A DNA stretch of 64,000 bases from Marsupella aquatica (taxonomy: Eukaryota; Marchantiophyta): the NCBI GenBank assembly GCA_973895155.1, contig OZ316897.1:6572001-6636000 (forward strand), in the 5' to 3' direction. Positions 29,901-41,500 of this stretch are shown here, piece after piece (position 1 is the stretch's first letter; each line of letters opens with the position of its first letter). A program made the position numbers and the translations under genes. A model generated the notes under the pieces. That model saw nothing but the letters and a program-made list of their open reading frames with translations, had not been told where the DNA came from and made no database searches.

Positions 29901-31000
29901 TTTGTCGAATTTTTTATCCAAGTATCTCCCACTAAAATGTTTTCGCCGAATACGAGAAATAGGATAATCTTTCCCCATCAAGTTGTGTGTCCGTGCTCTG
30001 GACATCCTGGGCCCCTGCTTTTCGGGATGCCCCGTTGTATGTGTATGCTGCTTCGAGTAATGGGTTTCAATGAAATTTGTTATGTGTCCGTCACAGTAGA
30101 CTAGTCATCCCGCGAAACCCTGGATTGTCTGAATATGTCACAACTCATATATATATTTAGCAAACTTTTTTTTTGCAGTCACCCATAGACCATCAGCTAG
30201 TATTAAATACTCGCAGCTGACATAATTGCTCGCGTAGTACAACGCAGATGGCTTCACGTTGCAATTGAATGGATCTTTCGAGGGCATAGATGCAAATAAG
30301 CGAAGTATGAGACAGTCTTGTGCCGAGTCAGTCGCGGAGGAGTGGGTCAAGCGATTCATATTCACTTCCATTTATTTTGCCGGAGATTCTGCTGTCATCG
30401 TTGAGTCAATCACTGTAATTCAATCTGGTCAGAGGCACGACCATCGATTGTTCGATGGTCAACTTCCTTATCTAAGCCAAAGATTTAATATAACAAGGCG
30501 TATCGATTCAAAACTGCTGCGGGAACTCTGTTATTTGGCCTTCCTGGATTTCACAAAAATTTGCGCACATCGTGCGATGTCATAACGATGTCGCTGGCTC
30601 TCAGTTCTCAATTCGTAGAAAATTGCAGGGGATCGAGTCAAAAATAAAGGTTTACCTTCGTCCATCCTTCCCTTTCCAAAGCCATGAATGCCTCTTCCAA
30701 GTCAGCACTGAAACTCAGGGTACAGTCGCCAAGCTACGTCCGATTTGGCGCTACATAGGGCCGCAAAAAGCAAATGAATGGAATAAGCAAACAATCAGAC
30801 CAGCAAATGCATTGAAATTCGAATTTCGATTGAGCTTACTCCAATACTCCACATACAGAAGTCACACGCTGTCACAGATTTTACCATATTTTTCTCGAAA
30901 CATTCACAGGCGGACAAAACATGCACGGCGATTGAGGTTGACGCTTGAACCCCTACTCGACTGAAAGAGACCCGACACTCAGTACCTCCTACGCGTCTCT
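26930..31000. other. Mixed-composition spacer, possibly transcribed; no gene recognised
   Basis: 27280-27660 is GC-richer and contains a TATA-like CATATAAATGGGG at 27381-27393, then CTCGAG-type sequence. The phrase TACTTGCGAG occurs twice in tandem at about 27564-27583. From 27.7 to 31 kb many short frames open on both strands without recognisable protein features. A promoter feeding a non-coding transcript is possible but unproven. Confidence 0.35.
28917..28956. repeat. Short stem-loop, 17-bp arms, 6-base loop
   Basis: CTCTTCGTGTGTTTACA at 28917-28933 is followed by GGGGAT and then TGTAAACGCACGAAGAG at 28940-28956, with one non-Watson-Crick position (T opposite G, a G-U pair in RNA). A smaller inverted pair, CATATGG/CCATATG, lies just upstream at about 28884-28900. 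Confidence 0.8.
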
Positions 31001-32215
31001 CAGCTGTATACTGTCAACAAATGTATTACATGCAAGATGGTGACACTTTGCAGCTTTCTAACCGGAGACAGAAAATTCTCGTTATTTAGACTTGATCTTC
31101 CCCGTCCCACCCGCAATATGTCGGAGTTTAAGGTTCCTTGGACGCTCGCAGATCTGTCGCAAATCTTACTCTGAGGTTCCACAATGTTGACAAACACTGA
31201 GCTGTTTCTTACTTTCACAGAGGCTTTCTTTGGCCCTTCTGATTTTTCATTGACCAATTTTTTAATAGCGTGGCGTCATTTAGGTTGCTTTAATTTATTA
31301 GCCGGAGTCACCGTTTTGGAAGAGCGCAACGCATATGAAACCCGCACCTTGAATTGAACACCTAGCCCAGTGCTTTAAGAATTGTGGCTCGCCTTGACCT
31401 TGCTTCTCTTTCATCGAACCACACAAACTCTCCGGGCACGATTCGTCCACGGACTGTGGATGTTCAGACCACAAGTTCCGCCTCCACAAACAACCAAATC
31501 GAGCCTTGGCCAGAATTAAGTTTACCATTGGTCTAGAGAGGATCTTGGGGAAAAAGTTCCCTCATGCTTTTTATATTTATTAGCCCCTATATCTCTGTCC
31601 TTATTAGCCATCAAACAGGTCCCCAATTCGAGGCCTGAGATTTCCGAATTTGTTTCTCCCTTTGGGGACGGGTTAGATTTCCGAGGAGTTTCCTCAGAGG
31701 CGGACAGGGAGAGAGAGAGAGAAAGAGCTTCCCCTAATGTCTTACCATGCAATATAATAATGATTTCTAAAACAAGCCTGCCCGAAAGTTGAGGGTGGCG
31801 GCTATGGTGTGCTTTCCGAGGTTGCCCAGTTCATTCCGTTTTGACACATTTTAGGGACATACACCACTGGATTCTTGGTGCAAGGAACTTTTGCCAAGTA
31901 CAAAATGGATGGAACAACAAGCAAGAGGCATAATCTGTGATGTGCCAAGTCCCTTCACAATAATGCTCTTCACATCTCCAAAATGGCTTCTCAAAATAAC
32001 GCTTCCACAATAAACCTCTGCATACCCTCTTGATATAGTCGGCTATCCGTCCTTCCATTTATTGTTTATTGCATAACTATATTCTCATTATTTTTGGATA
32101 TTGAGAGTTCCAACTTTCGGATTCTCATCCTTGCTTCGCCCACAGTATATAAAATTGGGGGGTGGTCTGTACTTTTTCTTTGAGAAAACCCTTGGGGAGA
32201 CAGTCACCCCGTCCG
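31000..32215. other. Spacer with short minus-strand open frames
   Basis: Three consecutive minus-strand frames (32058-31831, 31752-31522, 31528-31298) are open but unrecognised. A (GA)n run at about 31708-31727 yields a Leu-Ser repeat in one of them, a sign of non-coding simple sequence. Confidence 0.35.
31708..31727 (+). repeat. (GA)n microsatellite
   Basis: An almost perfect GA dinucleotide run, GGGAGAGAGAGAGAGAAAGAG in context, in spacer DNA. Confidence 0.8.
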
Positions 32216-32221
32216 TGCTTT

Positions 32222-32502
32222 GTCATGGCTCCCAATCTATCAATGTTAAATAAAAATAGAACTCTTGAGTTGAAGACTTGCAATTACAATTCATGATAAA
32301 CTAGGGTCACACACAACACATGTCCAAGGGAACATTCAACTGAAGAGAAGTTTAGGGTACTGCTTTTGGCCTGGGAATGAGGGAGAAAAGGGGCACCCGG
32401 CCACCCGGGCACCTATCAATTTCAAACTCACGTGAACTTGAATGTTGAATGCAACTCAAGATTTCTATTTCTATATATCATTGATAGATTGGGAGCCGTG
32501 AC
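32222..32502. repeat. Foldback inverted repeat, about 51-bp arms, about 180-base loop
   Basis: The left arm 32222-32272 contains GGCTCCCAATCTATCAATG and CTTGAGTTG. The right arm 32452-32502 contains CAACTCAAG and CATTGATAGATTGGGAGCC. The outer 24 bp match with one or two differences and the inner part more loosely. It could be a foldback transposon or a small-RNA-producing hairpin. No target duplication was found. Confidence 0.75.
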
Positions 32503-32789
32503 AACTGCAACATCTAGTTGAGACAAAGCAACACTGCAACTGGGCAGAAGAAGGGTGGCTGAAAATGACGTCCCAATCTGGAACTAGAATAGGGGATATG
32601 AGCACATTGAGGCTGGCATACCAGACAAAGATAGACATAGAGACTTGCAAGGACTTTGTTAACTGCCCTCTCTCCAACCTTGCCCCCGCTGCACTCAGCC
32701 CGCAGCAAAACAACACACAGATCTGCACAGCAAAGCATCTATCTTGCAAACACTAGCTCAATACCTGTGCTTTGCACAAAAGATACTGT

Positions 32790-33165
32790 TAAGTAAAAAG
32801 ATGTTGTGGTGCCAAAGATGTCGTCAAGTCAAAAATATTATTATCTCAAAGATGTCGGGAATTACAAAGATATTGTTGTCTCAACGATGTCATCAAGTGC
32901 AAAGATGTTGTTAAGTAAAAAGATGTCAATAAGTAAACTTAGGGATGTTATTAGTAAAAGGTGTCGTCAAGTGCAAAGATGTCATGGCGGCAAATATGTT
33001 GTTAAGTAAAAAGATGTCGATAAATAAAGGGATATTGTTAGTAACAAATGTTGTGAAGTAATAGGTGTTATTTAATACAAAAATATTAAATATCACTAGA
33101 AGATGTTGTTGATGTAACATCTGTCATGACTAACCGAAAGATGCCTCCGAGTAAAAGAAGTCATT
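32790..33165 (+). repeat. Degenerate minisatellite (AAAGATGT-type unit, about 18 bp; 91-bp superunit)
   Basis: The array consists of variants of AAAGATGTCGTCAAGT and AAAGATGTTGTTAAGTA. A larger period is visible: ATGTTGTTAAGTAAAAAGAT starts at 32905 and again at 32996 with similar sequence after it. The array abuts the 3' side of the minus-strand coding relic at 33206-34824. Confidence 0.8.
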
Positions 33166-33205
33166 CAGTAAAAATGTTGTTGATCGAGGTGACGGAGTAT
33201 TAGTC

Positions 33206-34824
33206 GGGGCTTCCGACTCGGGGTTTGCCCGAGGCGAGGCAGTCCGCTCGCTCGGGGGAGCCTCCTCCGTAGCGGGGGTGACATTAGTCGGGGCTGAGGT
33301 GGCCATATTCTTTCCCCTTGCCTCCCGCCGTGCCTTGTACTAGGCGAGGATGATGGCGATATGACTTCCCAGGTAAGTCTTCCCCCCGATAGCCATACCT
33401 CCCTGAGCCCGCTTAAGCTCTCCCGAGAACCTTCGGTAAAAGAATTGGGCCCAGTTCCGCCGTTTGTACTGTTCCACCTGCACGATCGTGCAGAGGGAAA
33501 TCTCGGATCGTGGCTCAATCATGTGTAGGGTAGTCCGTATGAAGTTAAGCCGCTCCATGCAGATTAACTTGGTGCACGACCCCTGCTTGTATCCGTTGTC
33601 CGTCTTACCTTCGGGTTTGAAGTGCCGAGGTGTATACTCCTTATCCCGAATTCGAAGTTCAACCCGGTTGGCAGGCAGAAGATCTATGCTAACCGATGCT
33701 CCGTGAGTGATAAGGTTTGCCCTGAAACCTTAGTGGTCGATGCGTCGGTGTCAAAATTGGAGATGAACTCACAAATCTCCTTTGGCCCGGCCGCGCACGG
33801 TCTCTATAGCAAGTGAGCAAACTGCTCCAACTGTTGCTCCTTGAGATAGTCCGCGTGGTCGAGTTTCTTGATCGTGATCCAGACTACCTCGGGAACGCGG
33901 ATTACCTATAATAAGTTAGACTTGGGATTATCCGGGGGCCGTCGGGTCTGGTTGGCCGAGGGGTTTGTCGGGGGAGGTGCAGGAGCGGCGCTGGTTCGTG
34001 TTGTCAATTCGGGGGCCGGCGTCGTTCTTGCCCACTTACGAGAACGCTGCTCGAGATGCGGACTAACTCGCTCGGAACCCAAAGAACACTCGGTGTTGTT
34101 CACGGGACGGACTTGGGACCGGTTCGGTGGTTCGCCGGTGGTCATCGGCTGAGGCGCTGGTGGTGTTGGTGTAGCCATATCCCAGTTGAGGGCGTTGGAG
34201 CTTTCCCCGAGGAACGTAAGATTACGCGCCGCTTCCCGTTGTCTGCTGATGTCTTCTTGGCGCTTTTCGGCTGCGATCTGCTGGTCTAGGTACCCCAGGA
34301 TCTTGTCAAACTCCGCTTGAGTAAGCCGCTGGCTGCCCTTCAGCCTAAAGAACTTTGCGGGGACTTCAAGAATCGCCTCTGCTACCTATCTAAGCCCTTC
34401 CTCGCTGAGATATAGCTCGGTGATGTAGTCTCGCAGCTCGTTGTAGCTGGAATCTCTGGTGATAGCTGTCTTCTCGCAATTAACCTGTGCTACCTTGGCC
34501 ACCAGCTTCGCGTATCTTCGTTCATAAGCGGCTTTCTCGGGACAAGAGTACCAGTAAGTCTCGAAGAACTTAGCACCCACCTCGCCAAACAAGGTCCAAA
34601 ATCCCAAGGCTGTAAGGGTCATACTAACCTTTGTAGTCCGGTTCGTCGAGTCCGCGTTCCCGCTGTTTGGTCCGCTTACTGGTGGAGGCCTTCCTTGCCC
34701 TGACTAAATCTCGCCACAACCCGCTCTTATCCCTCAATGATTTCCTCGTAAAGGTCAGCTTGATTCGAGCAAGAAGGTGAGAAAATGGCAGCGTCCGCGA
34801 ATTCCAAAAGGTAGAAATGAGCAA
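33206..34824 (-). pseudogene. GC-richer coding relic of an unidentified, probably transposon-borne protein
   Basis: Read on the minus strand, a long, mostly open reading runs from 34824 to a TAA at about 33206, over 500 codons. It is broken by frame changes near 34624 and 33560-33680 and by six in-frame TAG codons (34624, 34386, 33906, 33804, 33684, 33340, each the low coordinate). In order it shows a basic start (RARKASTSKRTKQRERGLDE), a mixed region with GFWTLFGEVGAKFFETYW, a helical stretch QAEFDKILGYLDQQIAAEKR, a Pro/Thr-rich linker around 34178-33910, then EVVWITIKKLDHADYLKEQ, KEICEFISNFDTDASTTKVS and WAQFFYRRFSGELKRAQGG. Spacing in the last part recalls the 'putative plant transposon protein' type of domain found in plant retroelements, but this is only a resemblance. 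Base composition differs sharply from both flanks. Confidence 0.6.
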
Positions 34825-35180
34825 ATGGCCCGCAACGCCATCGAATCCTCTCTTATGGAGGTGCCAGGGTGAGCTCGAGCGTGAGAGGGCCAGGCCGTTT
34901 TGGTCGTTGATAATGAGCTGAAGTCGGCGTCTCAGTCCAAGCGTGATTCTTCTAACGGATTTTTACTCCGCCGCCACCACCGTACCTCGGTTGAGCGTAA
35001 TAATCCTCTTCCTTTATTCGTAATCATTCGGTCAACTAACCTACTCCTAATCTATTCATAATGGCAAAAGATGGCTATTCGTGCTATTCTACGCTACGGC
35101 TACGGTCCTAATGACCGTATAAGACCTAATCTATGACCTGCGTTTGGTTAAGTGACACGTTACCCGTGTCACATACACAT
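34825..35180 (-). other. Upstream side of the coding relic, possible LTR or promoter remnant
   Basis: This non-coding stretch precedes the minus-strand relic. Near its far end is an 8-bp perfect inverted repeat, GTGACACG-TTACC-CGTGTCAC (35152-35172). On the minus strand the far end begins TGATGTGTATGTGACACG, which would fit the TG start of an LTR. No second LTR copy was found in the window. Confidence 0.3.
35152..35172. repeat. Perfect 8-bp inverted repeat with 5-base spacer
   Basis: GTGACACG, TTACC, CGTGTCAC. The dyad could bind a dimeric factor or be part of a transposon end. It lies upstream of the minus-strand relic. Confidence 0.6.
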
Positions 35181-35811
35181 CAGCAAAAAAATGTATCCAC
35201 AAGGGGCCCACTGATAGACGACTAGGTTTGGCAAGGGTTTTGCAAGATTGTGCCCATGTAAGTCTGGCCTGCTCCCACATTTGAATGGCTAGGATTGCTT
35301 CTCACACATAGAGAAAAAGAAACTGCTGAGCCTCCCGAGTTCTTGTAAAGCCGTGACCCTAAGAGAATGTGAACTACCACGGGGTTGTTAAGTAGTGGGA
35401 TATTGTTGGAAATCATACTAAGTAAATAGCTCCCCTTGCACATTCCTGACAATCAAGTTTGCCTTTGCTACAAGGATTGGGATTCCTTCCCGTTCAAGTC
35501 AAGCCTCCACTTTGATCAGCTGGGATTTTAAAGGCTCATGCTTTCTTGGGTGCTTTGCCTCATTAAAAACTGTGGACTTATTTCTCCCAAGAAAGTAGTT
35601 ACATGCTTGGACCTCCTTCGACAACCACATACCCAGCATTGCAATTATATGGCAGTGTTATGCTTTTAGAACACTGAAATGTTTTTAGTATGAATCTGAA
35701 GCAAGGCAACTTTAGACAAATGTAATTATTTTAAGTAGCAACTAAGTAAGTTAGGGGTCCATAAACAATTCAAGAAAACTGTCATGTTTCACATATGGTG
35801 TTGTTGGCCCG

Positions 35812-35995
35812 GCATAATGCAGCTCATGAATCTGATGTGATTGGAACTAAATTTTCAGGCTGTTTCGAAAGAAGCATCTACCACTGACTATGTTGGTTGG
35901 GGTGCATAATGCAGCTCATGAATCTGATGTGATTGGAACTAAATTTTCAGGCTGTTTTGAAAGAAGCATCTACCACTGATTATGTTGGCTGGGGT
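35812..35995 (+). repeat. Recent 92-bp tandem duplication
   Basis: GCATAATGCAGCTCATGAAT starts at 35812 and 35904. The two 92-bp units differ at only about three positions (T for C changes), so the duplication is young compared with the decayed repeats around it. Confidence 0.9.
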
Positions 35996-36318
35996 GTGAG
36001 AAAAAAAGAAAAAGTATTGGGGTAGGGTGAGGCTTGAATAAGGGGGAGTGGGCTACTTTTTACTAAACATAGTACAAATGACAAATCTCTGTGGTTCCCT
36101 ACTCACGAAAGTACATGATAAGTTCCCTACTCACGATCGTGCATTCTTCTCCATAAAAAGCTTTACAAAAGGAGAAAATCAAGAAAGGGATTAGGTTGCT
36201 GGTGTGATGATTGCTTTTGCCAACAAAAGAAACGATCCGAAATGGAAATCGAAGTAACTTGCATGATGAGAAAAAGGACCAAGTTACTAAAACGAGCCTC
36301 ACGAAGTACAAAGCAGTA

Positions 36319-36341
36319 AAAGCAAAAGCAAAAGCAAAAGC
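36319..36341 (+). repeat. (AAAAGC)n microsatellite
   Basis: Four near-perfect AAAAGC units in spacer DNA. Confidence 0.8.
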
Positions 36342-36399
36342 GAACTGACCGAGGACAGACTCAAAATTCACAATGCACATGCATGCGAGAACTGCGCAT

Positions 36400-39300
36400 C
36401 GTTTATTAGGTTAACCTGTTATTGTGGCTTTGAAGTTGTTAGGTCGCGCGGTTACTACTGGAATGTCCTCCATATCTGGAGTGTTTGCCAACTCGAATCT
36501 TATCCTACGCCGTACTTTTGTGTGACGCCAACTCTTACCATAAGGACATCGGAGTATCGGACTGATGCGCTCGCCTTCCAATTGCAGTCTTGGAGAGGAG
36601 CGGGCACGAAGCTCAGACGTGTTGGTTGGTTCACGCACTGCTCACCACAATCTCGACGACTGTCGTTAGTCGTCACCCAAAGAGATGGCATCCGCAAGTA
36701 AGATACTTCACATGGAAGCACAATCATCACCCACAGGCAATGGAGTGGCTCCTCCGAGATCCCGGGCGCGGTGGAGGACTTTGAGGCTTGAGAGTTGAGG
36801 ACTTGAGGCAGCCGCTAAAATACCAACTTCAACAGAAATCCACATTCTCTCAGAAAAGGACAAAAGAGTTTGCGCAAGGATCACGTTCCAGCTTTTTCGA
36901 GGCCTCGACGTTCGGTCCTCCCTTCAATCTTCTCCCTCCTTGTCGGCTGTTTGTGTGCTGCTTTTATCTATGAAATATTTTAAACAACATTAACGCAAAA
37001 ATGGATCTCTGTCGCTAGTCAGGAAAAACCCCTCGTGTTGCTTGTCAACAGGGGCAGGGACAGTTGTCATGAGCTTGGCTACCGAATTCCAGCGGGGACG
37101 TGCAATTCAGGCCATGATTTGTCGGCTAGACCTGCCTGTCCAGCGGTGTTGATAAGGTGACTGAAAAGTGGATTTCGTTTTATCTTTTCCCAGCCTTTCG
37201 TAGTTTTAATATAAAAAGTGATCCTCTCAATCTTTTTTCATTTGAATTTTATATAAAATTTGATCCTCGCAAGCCAAATCTGATTTAAAAAGCAGCTGCA
37301 CTGACAAGGTTAAAAACAAGCATAGGGCCACAAAGAACAACAGCCCGGTGTACATATTATTCCAGACTGAAGGGGATAACTAATAGTATGTCTTTTGAGG
37401 TACGGACACTTACTAGCAAAGTTTTCTTAGTAACTTGATTGATAGTTCTTTGAATATAAACAGAAGTGATTGCAAAATAAGACCTTCCAATGAAAAGATT
37501 CCTTATTATTTCCCTTTCAACTTTTCACACATCTCTATGTCACTTTGCCAAAATGACAAAACCTCAAAACCTGGAGACAGCAGGCAAAAGGGCCCACTAA
37601 AGGGAGGGAAATAGGAAGACCCCAAGAATATTAAAGAGGCCCAGCAATGCTTGGGAGTCCCCCACAACAACTAAGACCCTGTTGGGAGTCCACTAAGAAG
37701 TCAAGAACTAAGACCCTGTTGGGTGGAAAATTGAAGAGCCTGGTAGAGTTTTGGAGGTAAACCACAAAGGAGTGTGACAAAGAGAAATCTGTTAGAGGCC
37801 CTAAATCCAACAGCCTTGGCTTTACAAAGAATTATGAAAGCCTGAGCCCTATGAAGTCCAGCCAACACCCTCACTTCTAGTTATGTCCTTAGAGTAGTCT
37901 ACCATATCTTTGTTTTCTGTCTACTCTCTCACTCTAGAGAATAGTCTAGAGACTTCACTCTAAACAATAGTCATATGGAATGGCTTTTGATTGCAATTGT
38001 TTACACTAAGATTTTAATTTCAAGCTAAATACAAGGGCAATGTTGATCTCCTCTATGGTCCAAGTCTCTGGAATGGTCAACCGGGAGGCTAACAAAGTGT
38101 ACTTCATGCAGAACGAATGTTTGGCGCATGAGATACGACACAGCTTGGGTATGCTTGTCTGGGACCCTTGATTGACGACGGGTTTTGAGTGCCTAGGCAT
38201 GAGCATTGGGTTAGTCTGATCAAAGCGGCCTAAGACAGTTCACTTATGGATGTCTAGCTAGAATGTTATGGGCATAGCAAGTTAGTTGTGTGTCCATCTG
38301 TGCGGGTTGGAGTCCAGGTTGAGGGCCAAATATAGGGGACCGTAGCCAGTCCAAGGGTGACAGGTCTCTAGAAGCAAATACGAGGGGAATGGTGTCTCCC
38401 CAGGGGCCAAGGGTGAGCCCAAGTCGTGAGCTACGTCGACGCTCGCAAGACTAAGGAGAAACGTCAAGTGAAAACGGAGATAATTTATCAATGAGAAGTT
38501 TGTTGGAGTACTTCGTGGATGTGTTGGAAAGCTCTTGAGGAGGACTACAATTCACGTAATGAGTACATTAAGATACATAAAATCTTGAGTGATGTTTAGG
38601 GAACAAACAAGAAAAAGCAAGTTTGTGAAATAGATAGAAAAACTGAAAGGGTCATGTAACAGTTTATCAGGATGCAATTCATTTGGTTGAAAACATGGAA
38701 AATATGAAGCCATCCAATATATTAGATTCTGGCTAGAATCTCTATTTTGTAATACAATCTTCTACTTTTGTTTATATGGTTAAACTATTTCTCTTTTCTC
38801 ATTTTCCTAAATTTATGATACTTCTCGTAATCCCCTCCTCATAACAAGGGAGATATTCTCCATGAGAATTTACACCTTGTAAAATACAAAGAGAAAAATT
38901 CATAATTTATGTCAAAAATTCAAAATTTTGTAGCTGCTTGTCTTGAGATGATATGATGGACATTTTTGGACTTCCTTCTAAATTTTGAAAAAAATTGTGA
39001 TTGCAGTGGAGATGCTTTTAGTCTGCACGACCATTAAACTATATGTCAACCACAATCCCGACAAGCTCCTCCTTGCTCATTCCTGCCAAAGCCTTAGCTG
39101 TGGTCATTGAACTTGACTTGCAAAGCTCCTTTGCAAAACTTGAGTCTTCTTTGGGGAAGCACGAGTTGTATGTTTCTCTTTTTGTGCTGCCGTAAAACTG
39201 ATGGTTGAAAGAAAAGGGATCCATTGGGAGGTAAGAGAATTGGAGTGAAGAGAGAAGAGAGAGGGCGGGCAATCACGGGCTCACCCAGGCAAGGTGACCC

Positions 39301-40480
39301 ACCTTTTTAGAACAGGACAGGTTTGGGTTTGTAGAGCAAAGAGTCAGCTGTTAGATACAGATATTTGGCACAATCTTGGCTAACACGTAAATAAACTATA
39401 AATTATTTTATATGTCAATTGCTATATGGAAAATCAATATATTTTTCCATACTATGTTGTAAGATTGAGTGTCCTGTCCATGCAAAAATTACATTGCATG
39501 ACCACCAATGTGAAAAAGGTTTCATTGCTCAAGGAATGCTACAATGGTGCATATCCATAATTAGTATATTGTTCAATTAAAAATGTGTTGTTTTAATGGG
39601 ACTTTATGTTATGTATTTTAGTTTCAATGTGCCTTACCAAGGTGCATCATTGGTATTATTATTATTAAGATTTAAATTTATTTTGGCACTCTTCTTAATG
39701 TTTTTAATCTCTGCTCTTAGACCTCTGCTTTCACGCTAATTTGTGATTTCAATATAGTGTGCTTCCAATCCATTTACCAAATTTCAAGGAATTGTTACCA
39801 CTTGAGAGAGATCCTATCTCCTCTCATCAATGAGAGAAAAAAATGATTCTAGGCTATTGATGTGTAATCTCATTATTTAGCTCGTGTTTTTGACTTCTCA
39901 TTACATAAGCAAGTGAGAATGTATACCTTATGTGCACTACTATTCACTCCCTTGTATCATAAACTTGTACTTTTAGTGGTCCTTGTGTGGAATATATTTT
40001 CTTTGCATGTTTTGTATTTTGATTCTTGTATTTTACATGACTCAATCTTAGCAAATATTTTATAATAGACAAAACTATATTAGATCTGAGTGCGTTGTGT
40101 TAACTAGTTTCAAATATTTTTCACAATTTCAAATGGCATTGAAGTTGGGCCTCATGGTGAGAGTGCTAGTTTTTCTTGAAATGCTCCAAACCCAACTTTG
40201 ATTAAAACATTAACAACTTTGATTTAAAACATTAAGAACTCACACTTAACCAATAAACTCATGATATTGAAAGAGTGAGGAGCATAAGTCATAGATCAAA
40301 GTATCAACAATAAATATATCAAAATTAAATAATATAATCAGAGTGTTGGCTAGTTCATTACTTATTGTAGGTTTCTTGTTCAACCCTTGATGGAACTTGA
40401 ACATTGTGAGATGTTTGTATAATTATATTGACAAGAGAACACATGCCCAAGTTAATGTACATTATCAAAATCAATAAGGT
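36400..40480. other. Spacer; no gene recognised
   Basis: 36400-36980 is less AT-rich, with overlapping short frames on both strands and no recognisable protein. 37540-37880 shares a diverged block with about 47035-47110 (CAGCCTTGGC, ACAAAGAAT, TGAAAGC), so it is probably an old dispersed repeat. From 38.5 kb on the DNA becomes steadily more AT-rich. Confidence 0.45.
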
Positions 40481-40489
40481 GACTAATTT

Positions 40490-41500
40490 ATCAACCTAAA
40501 ATTATACATTATTTTCTAGATTTTAATCTTTACTAATTTATTTATTTGATTTGCTTTAAAAAAATAATTTAAATTGGTTAATCTAGATTACATTTTAATA
40601 TAATAAAATATTTGATAAATCAAATTCATATTTGAAACACATATCGCATAAAAAATAAATATTATAATTTAAAATATTAATTTTGTAATATTAAAATTAA
40701 AATAATTAATAAATTTATTTAATTAATATATTTTATTTTAAATAAAAATAATAATATATATATATTTTTAATCAAATTTAACAATAAATATAAATATAAT
40801 AAATATAAATATAAAAATAAAATTTTAATAATTATAAATTTGATTAAAAATATCTATAAATTATAAAAATTATAATTATTTTAAAATAAAATTTAAAAGA
40901 AGAGAAAATAAAAAGTTAATTTGACATATCTATATCATAACAAATAAAATTTATATTTAGATCATCATTATTCGATTGCAAAGAAAAAAACAAAATGTAA
41001 TTACATTTTATCATTTACTTTGAAGAATATCGTAACAGATAATATTAATAGAATCTAAATTTGATTAAATATATTTGAATATCAAATTATATTTAACAAG
41101 AATTTTTCTCATAAAATATAATTTGACAAAAAATGAATGTTTTTTTATGAATACGTCTAATTACTAAAGTTACTAAAAATTTTAATGTTACTCATAACAA
41201 AGATATTTTTAATTGTATAAAAAATATTAATATTTGGTCTCTATGATTTCAATGGATCATAAACTCAAAAAATTCATAGCCAAAGGTAATTTTGATTGAA
41301 TTATTTATTATTAACATAAAATTTTAGTAAATTAATTTTTATTGTGTTGATATAAAATATTAGTTCATATGTTTTCATTATCTAATTTTTTGTAAATGAA
41401 AAATAAAATAATATTTTAAGATTCGTAATCATAAAATATATCAAATCCAAAATTCACACGGATGAAAAAAATATGATCCATTAGAGCATTGAGTTGAACA
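40490..41500. other. Extremely AT-rich island
   Basis: Almost all bases are A or T over most of this stretch, with runs of ATTTAAATAAT type. No open frame or repeat unit dominates. Such tracts can be matrix-attachment or replication-associated DNA, or very old methylation-decayed transposon sequence; the sequence alone does not decide. Confidence 0.7.

Noticed and set aside
31298-32058. Minus-strand gene made of three adjacent frames
   Set aside because: One frame owes its length to a GA microsatellite, the frames overlap each other, and no family is recognisable.
32790-33165. CRISPR-like array
   Set aside because: Units are contiguous, degenerate and without unique spacers, in plant nuclear DNA; it is a minisatellite.
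33206-34824. TAG read as an amino acid (recoding) in the relic
   Set aside because: PEX6 in the same window ends with TAG and would be extended, and this is ordinary plant nuclear DNA with frameshifts in the relic. Decay is the simpler reading.
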